A stretch of DNA of 64,000 nucleotides from Streptomyces asiaticus (GTDB lineage Bacteria > Actinomycetota > Actinomycetes > Streptomycetales > Streptomycetaceae). The notes below the pieces were generated by a model that saw only the letters and a program-made list of their open reading frames with translations, did no database searches and was not told the origin of the DNA. Positions 55,325 through 64,000 of the stretch are shown here, piece by piece. A program made the translations under genes and the position numbers. The number at the start of each line of letters is the position of its first letter. Position 1 is the first letter of the stretch. The stretch is taken from contig NZ_JAGSHX010000006.1 in NCBI RefSeq assembly GCF_018138715.1, positions 6,138,001 to 6,202,000 of the forward strand, read 5' to 3'.

Positions 55325-56512
55325 ATGGCACGCAAGCGGCCCGATGTCATGAAGACGCTGGCGGACGCCCGGCCCCCGGAGTTCGATCCGGCCCGCCTGG
55401 CCGGTTCGGAACGCGCCCGGCACGACCTGATCACCATCCTGGCGAGCAGGCCCGACGCACCGGAATCCCGCCGGTCCGCCCGGCCGTTCACCTGGCGGTG
55501 GGCGCTGCCCGTCGCCGCGACGGCGGCCGCGGCCGGGGTGCTCGTCGCCACCCTGCCGGAGGGCGGCTCCGGCACCCGGGACGCCCGTGGCTCCCGCGCC
55601 ACCGCCGGGCCCACCACGGACGGCCCCCGGCACACCGCCGAGAGCGGCCGCCTGGCGCTGCTCAACGTGGCCGCCCGGGTGGATCGCACGGCGGACGAGG
55701 GCACGTACTGGCAGACGACCACGCGGTCGTCCTGGATCGGCGTCGCCTCCGCGGCCGAGTCGACCTTCGCGGTGGTCTCCGCCGAGACCTCGCGGTGGTC
55801 CTTCGGGGTGCGGCCCGGTACGCGGAGCCTGTGGGTCTCGGGGCTCGACGCCACCACCGAGCCCCGCACCGCGCGCGACACGGCGCGCTGGCGCGCCGCC
55901 GGATCGCCGAAGGACCTGACGCTCGCCGCCTCCGGGTCGGGCGGCAAGCTCGGTCTGCGGCTGGAGCCGGGGGCGAGGAAGCGTCCGACGGTGGACCGGA
56001 TCAACAGCGGCGACAAGATCGCCGCCCTTGGCGCACGCAATGTGAGCTACGCGGAGCTGCGGAAACTCCCCGGCGACAGCGCGAAGCTGAAGAAGGTGCT
56101 GGCGGACCTGTACGAGGAGGACCGCGGAAGCGAGATCTCCGGCCGCACCGAGTGGATGTGGCGGCAGGCGGCCGGGCTGATCGGCCTCCCGGTCAGGACC
56201 GAGGTCCGGGCCGCCGCGTACCGCGTCATCGCGGATCTGCCGGGCATCCGGTCGCTCGGTGAGGTGACCGACCCGCTGGGCCGCAAGGGGGTCGGCTTCG
56301 CCCTGCCCGCGACCGCCCGGCCCGGCTACGGGACCGCGCGGTCGGAGCTGATCGTGGACCCGGCGACCGGGGCCCTGCTGTCCGACCAGGAAGTGCTGAC
56401 CAAGCCGGACGCGAAGGCCGCCGAGGCGGGGCTCACGGCGGGCACGGTGGTGAACTACAACGCCACGGTGGAGTCGGAGTGGACCGACCGGCAGTTGAAG
56501 ACCCCTGAGTGA
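55325..56512 (+). CDS. CU044_5270-family membrane protein
   Basis: A 395-residue protein with about 58 cytoplasmic residues (MKTLADARPPEFDP is characteristic), one membrane helix (residues about 58-78, WALPVAATAAAAGVLVATL) and a large external domain ending in VEYxx-like YNATVESEWTDRQ. The family is regularly encoded right after ECF sigma factors in actinobacteria; a role as regulator or effector of the sigma factor is inferred, not shown. AAGGAG precedes the ATG. Confidence 0.88.
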   Translation: MARKRPDVMKTLADARPPEFDPARLAGSERARHDLITILASRPDAPESRRSARPFTWRWALPVAATAAAAGVLVATLPEGGSGTRDARGSRATAGPTTDGPRHTAESGRLALLNVAARVDRTADEGTYWQTTTRSSWIGVASAAESTFAVVSAETSRWSFGVRPGTRSLWVSGLDATTEPRTARDTARWRAAGSPKDLTLAASGSGGKLGLRLEPGARKRPTVDRINSGDKIAALGARNVSYAELRKLPGDSAKLKKVLADLYEEDRGSEISGRTEWMWRQAAGLIGLPVRTEVRAAAYRVIADLPGIRSLGEVTDPLGRKGVGFALPATARPGYGTARSELIVDPATGALLSDQEVLTKPDAKAAEAGLTAGTVVNYNATVESEWTDRQLKTPE

Positions 56513-56560
56513 CCGGTCGGGGCGAGCTGTAAGAACGGGCGGGCGGCGGCCATTTCCTTC

Positions 56561-56605
56561 TGAGAGCCCTGAGAGCCCTGAGAGCCCTGAGAGCCCTGAG
56601 AGCCC
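56561..56605. repeat. Five 9-bp tandem repeats in an intergenic leader
   Basis: TGAGAGCCC is repeated five times perfectly, with a partial sixth copy, 30 bp before the start at 56636. Each unit contains a TGA, so it ends any translation reading through. Confidence 0.9.
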
Positions 56606-56635
56606 TGAGAAACCCACCCGAGCAGAAGGAGCGTC

Positions 56636-57889
56636 ATGGAGAGAACCGCAGGACGGCCCGGAACCCGCCGGACGCGGCTGCGCACAGCGGTCGCGGTGTG
56701 CGCGGTCGCACTCGGCACGCTCGCCACCCTCGGCACCCCCGCGAACGCCGCGCCCGGCACCACGACCAGCGCCGCGCCCAACGCCTCGTCCCACCGGGCG
56801 GCCCGCGCCGACACCCCGTGGAAGCTGCGGACGCCGCTGAGCGAGACCGCCTCGCGGGAGTTCTGGGACGTGGCCGCGACCGGCGCCAAGGACGCCTGGG
56901 CCGTGGGCCGCAGGACGGACGGCGCCGTCGGGCCCGCCCCCCTGATCCGGCACTGGAACGGCAGCGCGTGGACGGACGTACCCGCCGCATCCACCGACGG
57001 CAAGGCCGCCCAGCTGGAGAAGGTCGCCGCCGCCGCGCCCGACGACGCCTGGGCGGCCGGCACCCTGGCCGACAGCACCTCCGCGCCGATCGTGCTCCAG
57101 CACTGGGACGGCGCGAAGTGGACGAAGGTCGGCCACGCGGCCCCCGCGGAGGGGTCGCTGAGCTTCGTCGGCGACCTGGCCGCGTTCGGTAAGAAGGCGG
57201 CCTGGCTCACCAGTTTCGACTGGGACCCGAACGGCGGCACCCAGGTCTCCCGCCTGGAGCGCTGGACCGGCTCCGCGTGGCGTACGGTGTCCCTCCCCGC
57301 CGCCCCCGGCGGTGGCGAGGTACAGCCCTGGGACATCACCGGCACCGGCCCGGACGACGTATGGGTCACCGCGAGCGCCATGACCGGCGAGGTGTCCGTA
57401 CCGCTGCTGTACCACTGGAACGGCGGCGGCTGGACGGTCCGCGAGGTGCCGGCCCCCGGCGAGCACCCGACCGGCTGGGTGGCCAACCACGCCGTGGCCA
57501 CCGGCCGTAACTCGGTCTACGTCGTCGGGAAGACCAACGACCCGCAGTCGCCCACGGCCACCATGGCCGCCCGCTGGACCGGCGGCCGCTGGCAGTCGCT
57601 TCCCGCGCCCCCGTTCGGCGAGGCGAACGCCGCGGGCGCGGACGGCGCCGGACGGCCGTGGATCGCCGGCTGGGCCCCGGGCAACCCCCATGCCGTACTG
57701 GCGCGTTGGACCGGTACGGCGTGGGCGACCGAGGAGCTGCCCGCCGAGGTCACCGAGCACAGCGAGATGTCCACGGTGCTCGGTATCGCGGGCGTCCCCG
57801 GGACGAAGGGCGTGCTCGCGGCGGGGACGGCCGGCTGCGCGAGCGATCCCGTCCAGTGCGGGGTGCTGGTCTCACGCGACCTGGGCTGA
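56636..57889 (+). CDS. Secreted beta-propeller-like protein
   Basis: A 417-residue exported protein. Signal peptide about 1-39 (RLRTAVAVCAVALGTLATLGTPANA). Then repeated blades of the type VAATGAKDAWAVG, AAAAPDDAWAAG, ITGTGPDDVWVTA with the HWNGSAW motif, about six in all, giving a propeller-like fold. AAGGAG precedes the ATG. The gene follows the sigma/CU044 pair and may be in their regulon. Function unknown. Confidence 0.85.
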   Translation: MERTAGRPGTRRTRLRTAVAVCAVALGTLATLGTPANAAPGTTTSAAPNASSHRAARADTPWKLRTPLSETASREFWDVAATGAKDAWAVGRRTDGAVGPAPLIRHWNGSAWTDVPAASTDGKAAQLEKVAAAAPDDAWAAGTLADSTSAPIVLQHWDGAKWTKVGHAAPAEGSLSFVGDLAAFGKKAAWLTSFDWDPNGGTQVSRLERWTGSAWRTVSLPAAPGGGEVQPWDITGTGPDDVWVTASAMTGEVSVPLLYHWNGGGWTVREVPAPGEHPTGWVANHAVATGRNSVYVVGKTNDPQSPTATMAARWTGGRWQSLPAPPFGEANAAGADGAGRPWIAGWAPGNPHAVLARWTGTAWATEELPAEVTEHSEMSTVLGIAGVPGTKGVLAAGTAGCASDPVQCGVLVSRDLG

Positions 57890-58282
57890 CTCCGCGCCCG
57901 TGCCCGCCCGGGTACGGGTCGCGTACGCCTGGACGACGACCCCCTCGTCGTCCAGGCAACGCCCCGTCTCCAGGTCGAAGCGCTGCTTCAGCAGCGGGGA
58001 GGCGACGAACGGCCGCCCGCCCGTCGAGCCCAGCAGCCCCCGGGAGAGGACATACGCCCCGGTGAACGGGTCGCGGTTGGCGACCGCGTACACGCGCCCC
58101 GAGCGGTCCAGGAAGACCGCCACCTGGGCGCCGTCCGGCAGCAGGGCGGCCACCCCGCGCCCGGGGGTGAGGTCGGTCAGCTCGCAGACGGTGAACCATC
58201 GCTGGTCGACGAGGAGTTCCACGCGGACCGCGGTCCGCTCGGCCGCCATGGGCGTCATGGGCGTCGTGGGTGCCATGGTCAT
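57872..58282 (-). CDS. nirD: Nitrite reductase (NADH) small subunit
   Basis: A 136-residue Rieske-like protein of NirBD. The RWFTVCELTDLTPGRGVAALLPDGAQVAVF opening and ANRDPFTGAYVLSRGLLGSTGG are typical; the Rieske cysteine/histidine ligands are absent, as in many NirD proteins. ATG at 58282 overlaps the nirB stop by 4 bp. Converges with the secreted-protein gene, overlapping its 3' end by 18 bp. Confidence 0.92.
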   Translation of the reverse strand: MTMAPTTPMTPMAAERTAVRVELLVDQRWFTVCELTDLTPGRGVAALLPDGAQVAVFLDRSGRVYAVANRDPFTGAYVLSRGLLGSTGGRPFVASPLLKQRFDLETGRCLDDEGVVVQAYATRTRAGTGAESAQVA

Positions 58283-60909
58283 CGGCTGGCAGTCCCTTCG
58301 AGAGTACGGACGGGGAGGGTGGGCCCTGACAGGATCGTCAGGTCCGGCTTGACCTGGTCGCGCTCGGGCACGAACTTCACCGTCGGGTCGGGCGCGCCCG
58401 GTGCGTTGACGAAGGAGACGAAGCGCCGCAGCCGCTCCGGGTCGCCCAGGGTCTCGGCCCACTCGTCGCGGTAGCCGGTCACATGGTCGGCCATCATCGC
58501 CTCGAGCTCGGCACCCAGCCCGAGCGAGTCCTCGACCACCACCTCGCGGACGTGGTCCAGACCGCCCTCGATCCGCTCCAGCCAGGCCGAGGTGCGCTCC
58601 AGACGGTCCGCGGTGCGGATGTAGAACATCAGGAACCGGTCGATGAGCCGGATCAGCTCCTTGTCGTCCAGGTCCTGGGCGAGCAGATCGGCGTGGCGCG
58701 GGTCGGCCCCGCCGTTGCCGCCCACATAGAGGTTCCAGCCGTTGGACGTGGCGATCACGCCGAAGTCCTTGCCGCGTGCCTCGGCGCATTCGCGGGCACA
58801 GCCGGAGACGGCCGACTTGAGCTTGTGCGGTGAGCGCAGCCCCCGGTAGCGCAGCTCCAGGTCGATGGCCATCCGGACCGAGTCCTGCACTCCGTAGCGG
58901 CACCAGGTCTGGCCCACGCACGACTTCACGGTGCGCAGCGCCTTGCCGTACGCGTGGCCCGACTCGAAACCGGCCTCCACCAGCCGCGTCCAGATCAGCG
59001 GGAGCTGGTCCACCCGGGCGCCGAAGAGGTCGATCCGCTGACCTCCGGTGATCTTCGTATAGAGCCCGAAGTCCCGGGCCACCTCGCCGATCACGATCAG
59101 CTTCTCCGGGGTGATCTCCCCGCCGGGGATCCGGGGGACGATCGAATACGACCCGTTGCGCTGGAGGTTGGCCAGGAAGTGGTCGTTGGTGTCCTGGAGG
59201 GCCGCCTGCTCGCCGTCCAGCACATAGCCGCTCGCGCCCAGGGTGGGGGCCAGCGAGGCGATGATCGAGGCCACGGCGGGCTTGCACACCTCACAGCCGT
59301 CGCCCTCCCGGGCCTCCGCCCGGCCGTGGCTGTCCAGCAGCTGGGCGTAGGTGGTGATGCGCAGGGTGCGGACGACCTCGTACAGCTCGGCGCGGGTGTA
59401 CGCGAAGCAGCCGCACAGCCCCTTGTCCACGCTGACCCCGCTCGCCTCCAGCTCGTCGTTGACGAGCGAGGTGAGCGCCTTGACGCAGCTGCCGCAGCCG
59501 GTGCCCGCCTTGGTGCACTTCTTCACCTCCGGGACGGAGGTGCAGTGGTGGTCGGTGACGGCCGAACGGATCGCGCCCTTGGTGACGTTGTGGCAGTTGC
59601 AGATGACCGCCTCGTCCGGCAGCGCGGAGGGGCCGAGGGCGGCGGGTGCGCCGAGCCCCGCCGGGAGGACGAGCTGCTCGGGGGCGACGGGTGGCACCGA
59701 GCCGGTGAGGGGGCGCAGCATGCCGTACGACTCGGCGTCGCCGACCAGCACCCCGCCGAGGAGGGCGCCGTCGGCGCCCACCACGAGCTTCTTGTAGACG
59801 CCGGTACGGGAGTCGGAGTAGACGACGTCCAGACAGCCGTCGGCGGTGCCGTGGGCGTCGCCGAAGCTGGCCACGTCGACGCCGAGGAGCTTGAGCTTGG
59901 TGGAGGTGTCGGCGCCGGTGAAGCCCTCGCCGCCGGACGCGTCGGCGATCTCGCGGGCCGCCACCTCGGCCATCTCGTAGCCGGGCGCGACCAGCCCGTA
60001 CACCCGGCCGTCGGCGGCCAGCGCGCACTCGCCGATCGCATACACCGCGGGATCGCTGGTGCGGCACGTCTCGTCCACCGCGATGCCGCCGCGCTCGCCG
60101 ACGTCCAGGCCGCAGTCGCGGGCCAGTTGATCGCGGGGGCGCACGCCCGCCGAGAAGATGACGAGGTCGGTGTCGATGGACGAGCCGTCGGACAGCGTCA
60201 TGGCGGTGACCGCGCCGTCGGCATCCGCCGTGATCTCCTTACCGCCGACGCCGGTGTGCACGATCAGGCCCATCTCCTCGACCGTGCGGCGCAGCGCGGC
60301 GCCGCCGCCCTCGTCCACCTGGATGGCCATCAGACGCGGGTTGAACTCCACGATGTGGGTGGTGAGCCCGAGCCCCTTGAGCGCACCGGCGGCCTCGAGG
60401 CCGAGCAGCCCGCCGCCGACGACGACGCCGGAGGAGCGGTTTGTGGCGTACTCCTCGATCGCGAGCAGATCCTCGATGGTCCGGTAGACGAAGCAGCCGT
60501 CGCTGTCCTTGCCGGGCACGGGCGGGACGAACGGGTACGAGCCGGTGGCCAGCACGAGCGTGTCGTAGGCGACGGTCAGCCCGGACTGGGCGGTCACGGT
60601 GCGGGCGTCGCGGTCGATGACCTGGGCCGGGTCGTTCAGGTGCAGCTCGATGCCGTGCCGCGCCATGAAGCCGTCCTCGACGAGGGAGAGCTCGTCCGGG
60701 GTGCGCCCGGAGAAGTACGAGGTCAGCTGGACGCGGTCATAAGCGGGGCGGGGCTCCTCGCAGAACACGACGACGCGGGCGGTCTCCGTGACCTTCCGTT
60801 CGGCCAGCGCCTCGAGAAACCGCTGGCCGACCATGCCGTGGCCGATGAGCACGATGGTGGGTGCGCCGTTTTCGGCGGTTTCGGCTTTTCGGGAGTTCGA
60901 TGCGCTCAT
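58279..60909 (-). CDS. nirB: Nitrite reductase (NADH) large subunit
   Basis: An 876-residue enzyme reducing nitrite to ammonium with NADH in the cytoplasm. FAD/NAD domains at residues about 17-330 (IVLIGHGMVGQRFLEAL, VVVGGGLLGLEAAGAL). A BFD-type [2Fe-2S] site has CNCHNV near 435 and CTKAGTGCGSC near 470. The siroheme/[4Fe-4S] domain shows CVGQTWCRYG near 663 and SGCARECAEARG near 701. Full length. It lies 2 bp after a second FAD oxidoreductase gene and before nirD, one operon for nitrogen assimilation. Confidence 0.96.
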   Translation of the reverse strand: MSASNSRKAETAENGAPTIVLIGHGMVGQRFLEALAERKVTETARVVVFCEEPRPAYDRVQLTSYFSGRTPDELSLVEDGFMARHGIELHLNDPAQVIDRDARTVTAQSGLTVAYDTLVLATGSYPFVPPVPGKDSDGCFVYRTIEDLLAIEEYATNRSSGVVVGGGLLGLEAAGALKGLGLTTHIVEFNPRLMAIQVDEGGGAALRRTVEEMGLIVHTGVGGKEITADADGAVTAMTLSDGSSIDTDLVIFSAGVRPRDQLARDCGLDVGERGGIAVDETCRTSDPAVYAIGECALAADGRVYGLVAPGYEMAEVAAREIADASGGEGFTGADTSTKLKLLGVDVASFGDAHGTADGCLDVVYSDSRTGVYKKLVVGADGALLGGVLVGDAESYGMLRPLTGSVPPVAPEQLVLPAGLGAPAALGPSALPDEAVICNCHNVTKGAIRSAVTDHHCTSVPEVKKCTKAGTGCGSCVKALTSLVNDELEASGVSVDKGLCGCFAYTRAELYEVVRTLRITTYAQLLDSHGRAEAREGDGCEVCKPAVASIIASLAPTLGASGYVLDGEQAALQDTNDHFLANLQRNGSYSIVPRIPGGEITPEKLIVIGEVARDFGLYTKITGGQRIDLFGARVDQLPLIWTRLVEAGFESGHAYGKALRTVKSCVGQTWCRYGVQDSVRMAIDLELRYRGLRSPHKLKSAVSGCARECAEARGKDFGVIATSNGWNLYVGGNGGADPRHADLLAQDLDDKELIRLIDRFLMFYIRTADRLERTSAWLERIEGGLDHVREVVVEDSLGLGAELEAMMADHVTGYRDEWAETLGDPERLRRFVSFVNAPGAPDPTVKFVPERDQVKPDLTILSGPTLPVRTLEGTASR

Positions 60910-60911
60910 CG

Positions 60912-62528
60912 TCAGGACCCTCCATCGTTGGTCAGCAGGTGGAGCAAGGGGGTGGCGGGGAGCGGCTCGTCGCTCTCCCAGGTACGGGCGAGCGCGCCGA
61001 CGGTGCCGAGATCGCCGAGAAGAATGCCCCCGAGCAGGCGGTCACCGCGGACCACGACTTTGCGGTAAGTGTTGCGGGTGGCGTCGGTCAGGTGAATGAC
61101 GTCGTCGCCGGGGGCGGGGGTGGGGTTGCCGAAGGCAGCGAGGTCGAGGGGGCCGGGGGTTGACGCTGAGGTGAGCGTCAGCCGGGTGAGCGTACGGGTG
61201 CCGTGGTACCGGGGCAGGGTCTCGTTGCCGGGTGCGGGCCGGTGGCCGGGTTGTGCCCACGCAGCGTGGTCGGCGGGTGCGGCGTCCGTGTGCCGGGTCG
61301 GGGTTTCGTTGCCGGGTGCGGGCCGGTGGCCGGTTCGTGCCCACCCGTCCCTCTCCCAGCTACCGCTGGGAGGTGCCCCCTCCGCGGGACGATTGCCCAT
61401 AAACCGGTCCGCGGGCGCGGGGTCTGGGGCGGAGCCCTGGTCGGGGACGGGGGCGGGGGCCTCGTGGGGGTCCAGGGGGCGGGGCCCCATTGGTTCGGGG
61501 AGGGGCGGGGTGGGGGAGAGGCGGTGTGCCAGCACGTCCGCCTGCTCCTGCGCCGCGCCCGCCAGGCCGTACACGACCCCCGCGTGCTCCGCGCAGTCGC
61601 CGATCGCGAACACCCGCGGATCACTCGTCCGCAGCTCGTCGTCGATCACGACCCCCCGCGCCACCTCCAGCCCCGCGGCTCGCGCCAGCCCGACCCGTGG
61701 CCGGACGCCGCACGCCAGCACGACCAGGTCCGCCTCCAGGGCGTATCCGTCGGCCAGTTCGACGGCCTTCACAAGGCGCCGGCCGTCCATCGCGCGCGTG
61801 CGCAGGCCGCGGACGCGGCACTCCGTGTGGACCTCCACGCCCAGCGCCGCCATATGCCGTCGCAGGACCCCCGACGCGCCCGGGTCCAGCTGGCGCTCCA
61901 TCAGGTGCTCGCCCTGGTGCGCCAGGACCACCTGGGCGCCGCGCTGGGCCAGCGCACGCGCGGCGGAGACGCCGAGGAGTCCGCCGCCGATGACGACGGC
62001 CCGCGCCCCGGGGCGTACGGCGGCACCGAGGGCCAGGCAGTCGTCCATGGTGCGGAAGGCGTGGACGCCGTCCGGAAGCTCGTGGCCGTCCGGTTCGAAG
62101 AGGCCGCGCAGCGGCGGCAGCACCGGGTTGGAGCCGGTGGCCAGCACCAGCGCGTCGTACGGCACGCGGCGGCCGTCGTCGCACACCACCTCCGCCGCGG
62201 GGCGGTCGACGCGCACCACCCGCACCCCGCTCAGCCGCCGCACCCCGGCGGCGGGGGCGGGGAGCGCGATGACCTCGGGCGGGTACCGCCCGGCGAGCAC
62301 CTCGGCGAGCAGCACCCGGTTGTACGCGGGGTGCGGCTCCTCGCCGATGATCGTGACCTCGACGGCAACCGCATCCACGGCAACCGCACCCACGGCAACC
62401 GCACCCGCGGAACCCGCACCCGCGGAACCCGCACCCACGGCAACCGCACGCGCGGTCAGCTGCTGCGCCAGCCTCGTACCCGCCATGCCGCCGCCGACGA
62501 TCACCACCCGGCGGCGGTGCGGGCTCAT
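60912..62528 (-). CDS. FAD-dependent nitrite/nitrate-assimilation oxidoreductase with repeat insertions
   Basis: About 538 residues, related to the NAD(P)H/FAD half of NirB (VVIVGGGMAGTRLAQQL, LVLATGSNPVLPPL, VVIGGGLLGVSAARAL, RVFAIGDCAEHAGVVYG). Such proteins often accompany NirB or assimilatory nitrate reductase as electron carriers. Two insertions are unusual. Residues about 26-53 are an AVAVGAGSAGA tandem repeat inside the first Rossmann fold. Residues about 340-470 are low-complexity and are translated dispersed repeats (61195-61515), after which the domain resumes with NTYRKVVVRGDRLLGGILLG. ATG at 62528 follows GGGAG. Confidence 0.85.
   Translation of the reverse strand: MSPHRRRVVIVGGGMAGTRLAQQLTARAVAVGAGSAGAGSAGAVAVGAVAVDAVAVEVTIIGEEPHPAYNRVLLAEVLAGRYPPEVIALPAPAAGVRRLSGVRVVRVDRPAAEVVCDDGRRVPYDALVLATGSNPVLPPLRGLFEPDGHELPDGVHAFRTMDDCLALGAAVRPGARAVVIGGGLLGVSAARALAQRGAQVVLAHQGEHLMERQLDPGASGVLRRHMAALGVEVHTECRVRGLRTRAMDGRRLVKAVELADGYALEADLVVLACGVRPRVGLARAAGLEVARGVVIDDELRTSDPRVFAIGDCAEHAGVVYGLAGAAQEQADVLAHRLSPTPPLPEPMGPRPLDPHEAPAPVPDQGSAPDPAPADRFMGNRPAEGAPPSGSWERDGWARTGHRPAPGNETPTRHTDAAPADHAAWAQPGHRPAPGNETLPRYHGTRTLTRLTLTSASTPGPLDLAAFGNPTPAPGDDVIHLTDATRNTYRKVVVRGDRLLGGILLGDLGTVGALARTWESDEPLPATPLLHLLTNDGGS
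61195..61515. repeat. Dispersed repeat cluster read in frame within the FAD oxidoreductase
   Basis: Two copies of a GTGCGGGCCGGTGGCCGG-containing module (61237 and 61317 regions), one inverted CTACCGCTGGGAGG module (61361-61374) and a GGGGAGGGGCGGGG end (61497-61510) also found between genes at 32109-32399. Here they keep the frame open. Confidence 0.8.
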
Positions 62529-62594
62529 CGGCTCCCTGGACGACTCCATGCCAGGAAGCCTGCGGGGTGCCTGTTACCCGGCCGCATCCCCGCC

Positions 62595-62610
62595 GTTTCT
62601 CCGAGGCAAC
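62595..62610 (-). promoter_or_regulatory. Candidate GlnR box before the nitrite-reduction operon
   Basis: On the minus strand GTTGC-CTCGGA-GAAAC matches the actinobacterial GlnR pattern (gTnAc-n6-GaAAc) at all but one conserved base, 67-82 bp upstream of the FAD oxidoreductase start. Confidence 0.5.
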
Positions 62611-62630
62611 GCTGCCCTCAGCGCGCCCCC

Positions 62631-63935
62631 TCAGCCGCTGTGAGCGACCCCGGGCACCCCATGCACCCCGGTCACCCCGCGCGCCCCCAGCCGGATGGGC
62701 AGCCGCCGCGGGCTGTTGCCGACGAAGCTGGGGTGGGGGACCAGCTCCTCGTCGGGGACCGCCAGGTCCAGCGCGGGGAAGCGGGTGAAGAGGGCCTCGA
62801 GGGCGATCACGGCCTCCATGCGGGCCAGCGGGGCGCCCAGGCAGAAGTGGGCGCCGTGGCCGAAGGACAGATGGCGCGCGCCCCGGGTCACGTCGAAGCG
62901 GCCGGCGTCCGGGCCGTACGCCCGCTCGTCGCGCCCGGCGGCGGTGTACGAGATGAGCACGGGCGCGCCCTTCGGGATGACCGCGTCCCCGACCGGGAGG
63001 TCCCTCGTGGTGTAGCGGAACGGGAAGAAGGACACCGGGCTGTCGTACCGCAGCGTCTCCTCGACCACATCGCCCCAGCTCGCGGCCCCGGACCGGACCA
63101 GATCCAGCTGATCGCGGTGGTTGCACAGCGCCCGTACCGCGTTGGTGATCAGATTGAGCGTGGTCTCGTGACCGGCGATGATCGTCAGCATCAGCGTGCC
63201 GATCAGCTCCTCCTCGCTGAGCCGGTCGCCGTCCTCCTCACGGACCGCGATCAGCGCGCTGGTCAGATCGTCCCCGGGGTCCTTCAGCCGGGCGGCGGCC
63301 ACCTGGCCGAGGATCGCCACCATCTCGCGGTTGGCGGCCGGGACCCGGTCGGGCGCGGTCTGGGTGGAGACGATCTCGTTGGACAGCTCGTGCAGCCGGT
63401 CCTGGTAGTGGTCGTCCACGCCCAGCAGCCGGCAGATCACGCTCATCGGCAGCGGCAGCGCGAAGTGGCGGCGCAGATCGGCCACCCCGTCCGGATCGGC
63501 CGCGGCGGCGTCGCCCAGCCGCTCCAGCAGCGTGCCGGTCAGCTCGTACACCACCGGGCGCAGCGCCTCCACCCGGCGCGGGGTGAACGCCCGGGTCACC
63601 AGGGACCGCAGCCGCTTGTGGTCCTCGCCATCCGCCGTGATCATGCCGCGTACGGTGGCGAAGGTCCGCATCGGCCAGCCGGGCGGGAGCTCGTCGTTCT
63701 GGAGCGCGGCGAAGTGGCAGGCGTTCTTGGCCACGTCGGGGTGGGTGACGAACTCCTTCAGCTCCTCGTGCCGGGTGATGGCGTACGCCGGTACGTCACC
63801 GGGCAGCAGGACCGGGACCGCGGCCCCGCGGGCGCGCAGCTCTTCGTTCACCGCGTGCTGGCGCGCCCCGGTGGGGTCCAGGCGGTGCGGTGCGGCGGGG
63901 TCGGCGTGCGACACGGGGCATCGGCCGTCGGTCAT
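62631..63935 (-). CDS. Cytochrome P450
   Basis: A 434-residue soluble bacterial P450. Oxygen-binding I-helix AGHETT near residue 252, ExxR in EETLRY near 290, heme loop [17 protein letters not shown] with the axial Cys near 361. Substrate unknown; no ferredoxin gene is adjacent within the window. The C-terminus carries a short [11 protein letters not shown] repeat. ATG at 63935 has AGGAGA upstream. The upstream DNA to the window end contains a 17-bp direct repeat (GTCGGGGGTCGGGGCCG). Confidence 0.94.
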   Translation of the reverse strand: MTDGRCPVSHADPAAPHRLDPTGARQHAVNEELRARGAAVPVLLPGDVPAYAITRHEELKEFVTHPDVAKNACHFAALQNDELPPGWPMRTFATVRGMITADGEDHKRLRSLVTRAFTPRRVEALRPVVYELTGTLLERLGDAAAADPDGVADLRRHFALPLPMSVICRLLGVDDHYQDRLHELSNEIVSTQTAPDRVPAANREMVAILGQVAAARLKDPGDDLTSALIAVREEDGDRLSEEELIGTLMLTIIAGHETTLNLITNAVRALCNHRDQLDLVRSGAASWGDVVEETLRYDSPVSFFPFRYTTRDLPVGDAVIPKGAPVLISYTAAGRDERAYGPDAGRFDVTRGARHLSFGHGAHFCLGAPLARMEAVIALEALFTRFPALDLAVPDEELVPHPSFVGNSPRRLPIRLGARGVTGVHGVPGVAHSG

Positions 63936-64000
63936 TGCTGTCTCCTGCGGGGGAGTCGGGGGTCGGGGCCGGTCAGTCGGGGGTCGGGGCCGCCGAGCCC

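Noticed and set aside
58954..61068. 704-codon plus-strand frame over nirB
   Set aside because: Antisense shadow of a clearly recognised gene; His/Gly/Arg-rich without motifs.
63936..64000. 17-bp direct repeat at the window end as an attachment site
   Set aside because: Simple GT/GC-rich repeat with no gene context before the window ends.

Overview
The window is very GC-rich, with dense G/C-ending codons, many GTG starts, GGAGG-type ribosome sites and short tightly overlapping operons. Together with the gene families present (PcaV-type pca operon, SAV_2336-type vWA protein, CU044_5270 protein, MmyB-type regulator, ABC sugar importers without their own ATPase) this points to a Streptomyces or close relative. 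There are no rRNA, tRNA or CRISPR features and no integrase or transposase that I can see.

Layout. 1-7.6 kb: aldo/keto reductase plus TetR regulator, two drug-type MFS pumps, an MmyB-like HTH regulator and a secreted beta-propeller-like protein. 7.7-20.3 kb: two housekeeping genes, dusB and ppdK, enclose a four-gene operon (9055-17020) of an alpha/beta hydrolase, a caspase-VMAP protein, a MoxR AAA+ ATPase and a vWA-TPR protein. This is the most interesting system here: a predicted self-harming or immune-type conflict module. 20.4-23.8 kb: a regulator/methyltransferase cassette bracketed by a perfect 47-bp direct repeat that is the ppdK terminator itself. 24-30.7 kb: ArsR-like regulator, PLP enzyme, frameshifted FadR-type regulator and a sugar ABC importer. 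30.8-38.7 kb: complete protocatechuate branch of the beta-ketoadipate pathway (pcaIJFHGB-L) with divergent MarR regulator PcaV. 39-47 kb: PrmC-like methyltransferase, GlxA-type AraC regulator, oxidoreductases and a zone of gene decay (two genes truncated head to head, one start-less gene tail). 47-54.5 kb: GH3 glycosidase, ABC importer and LacI regulator, an oligosaccharide-use operon. 54.7-57.9 kb: ECF sigma factor, CU044_5270 protein and a secreted protein. 57.9-62.5 kb: assimilatory nitrite reductase nirBD plus an FAD oxidoreductase with a candidate GlnR box. 62.6-63.9 kb: cytochrome P450.

Two genome-scale patterns run through the window. First, a family of dispersed GC-rich intergenic repeats (cores GGGAAGGGGCGGGG and CCTCCCAGCGGTAGC), some bounded by terminal inverted repeats and two read in frame inside genes. 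Second, an unusual number of short in-frame tandem repeats at gene ends or linkers. Many intergenic regions also hold near-perfect palindromes that look like operators of the adjacent regulator.

All calls are from reading the sequence only; no database search was possible.
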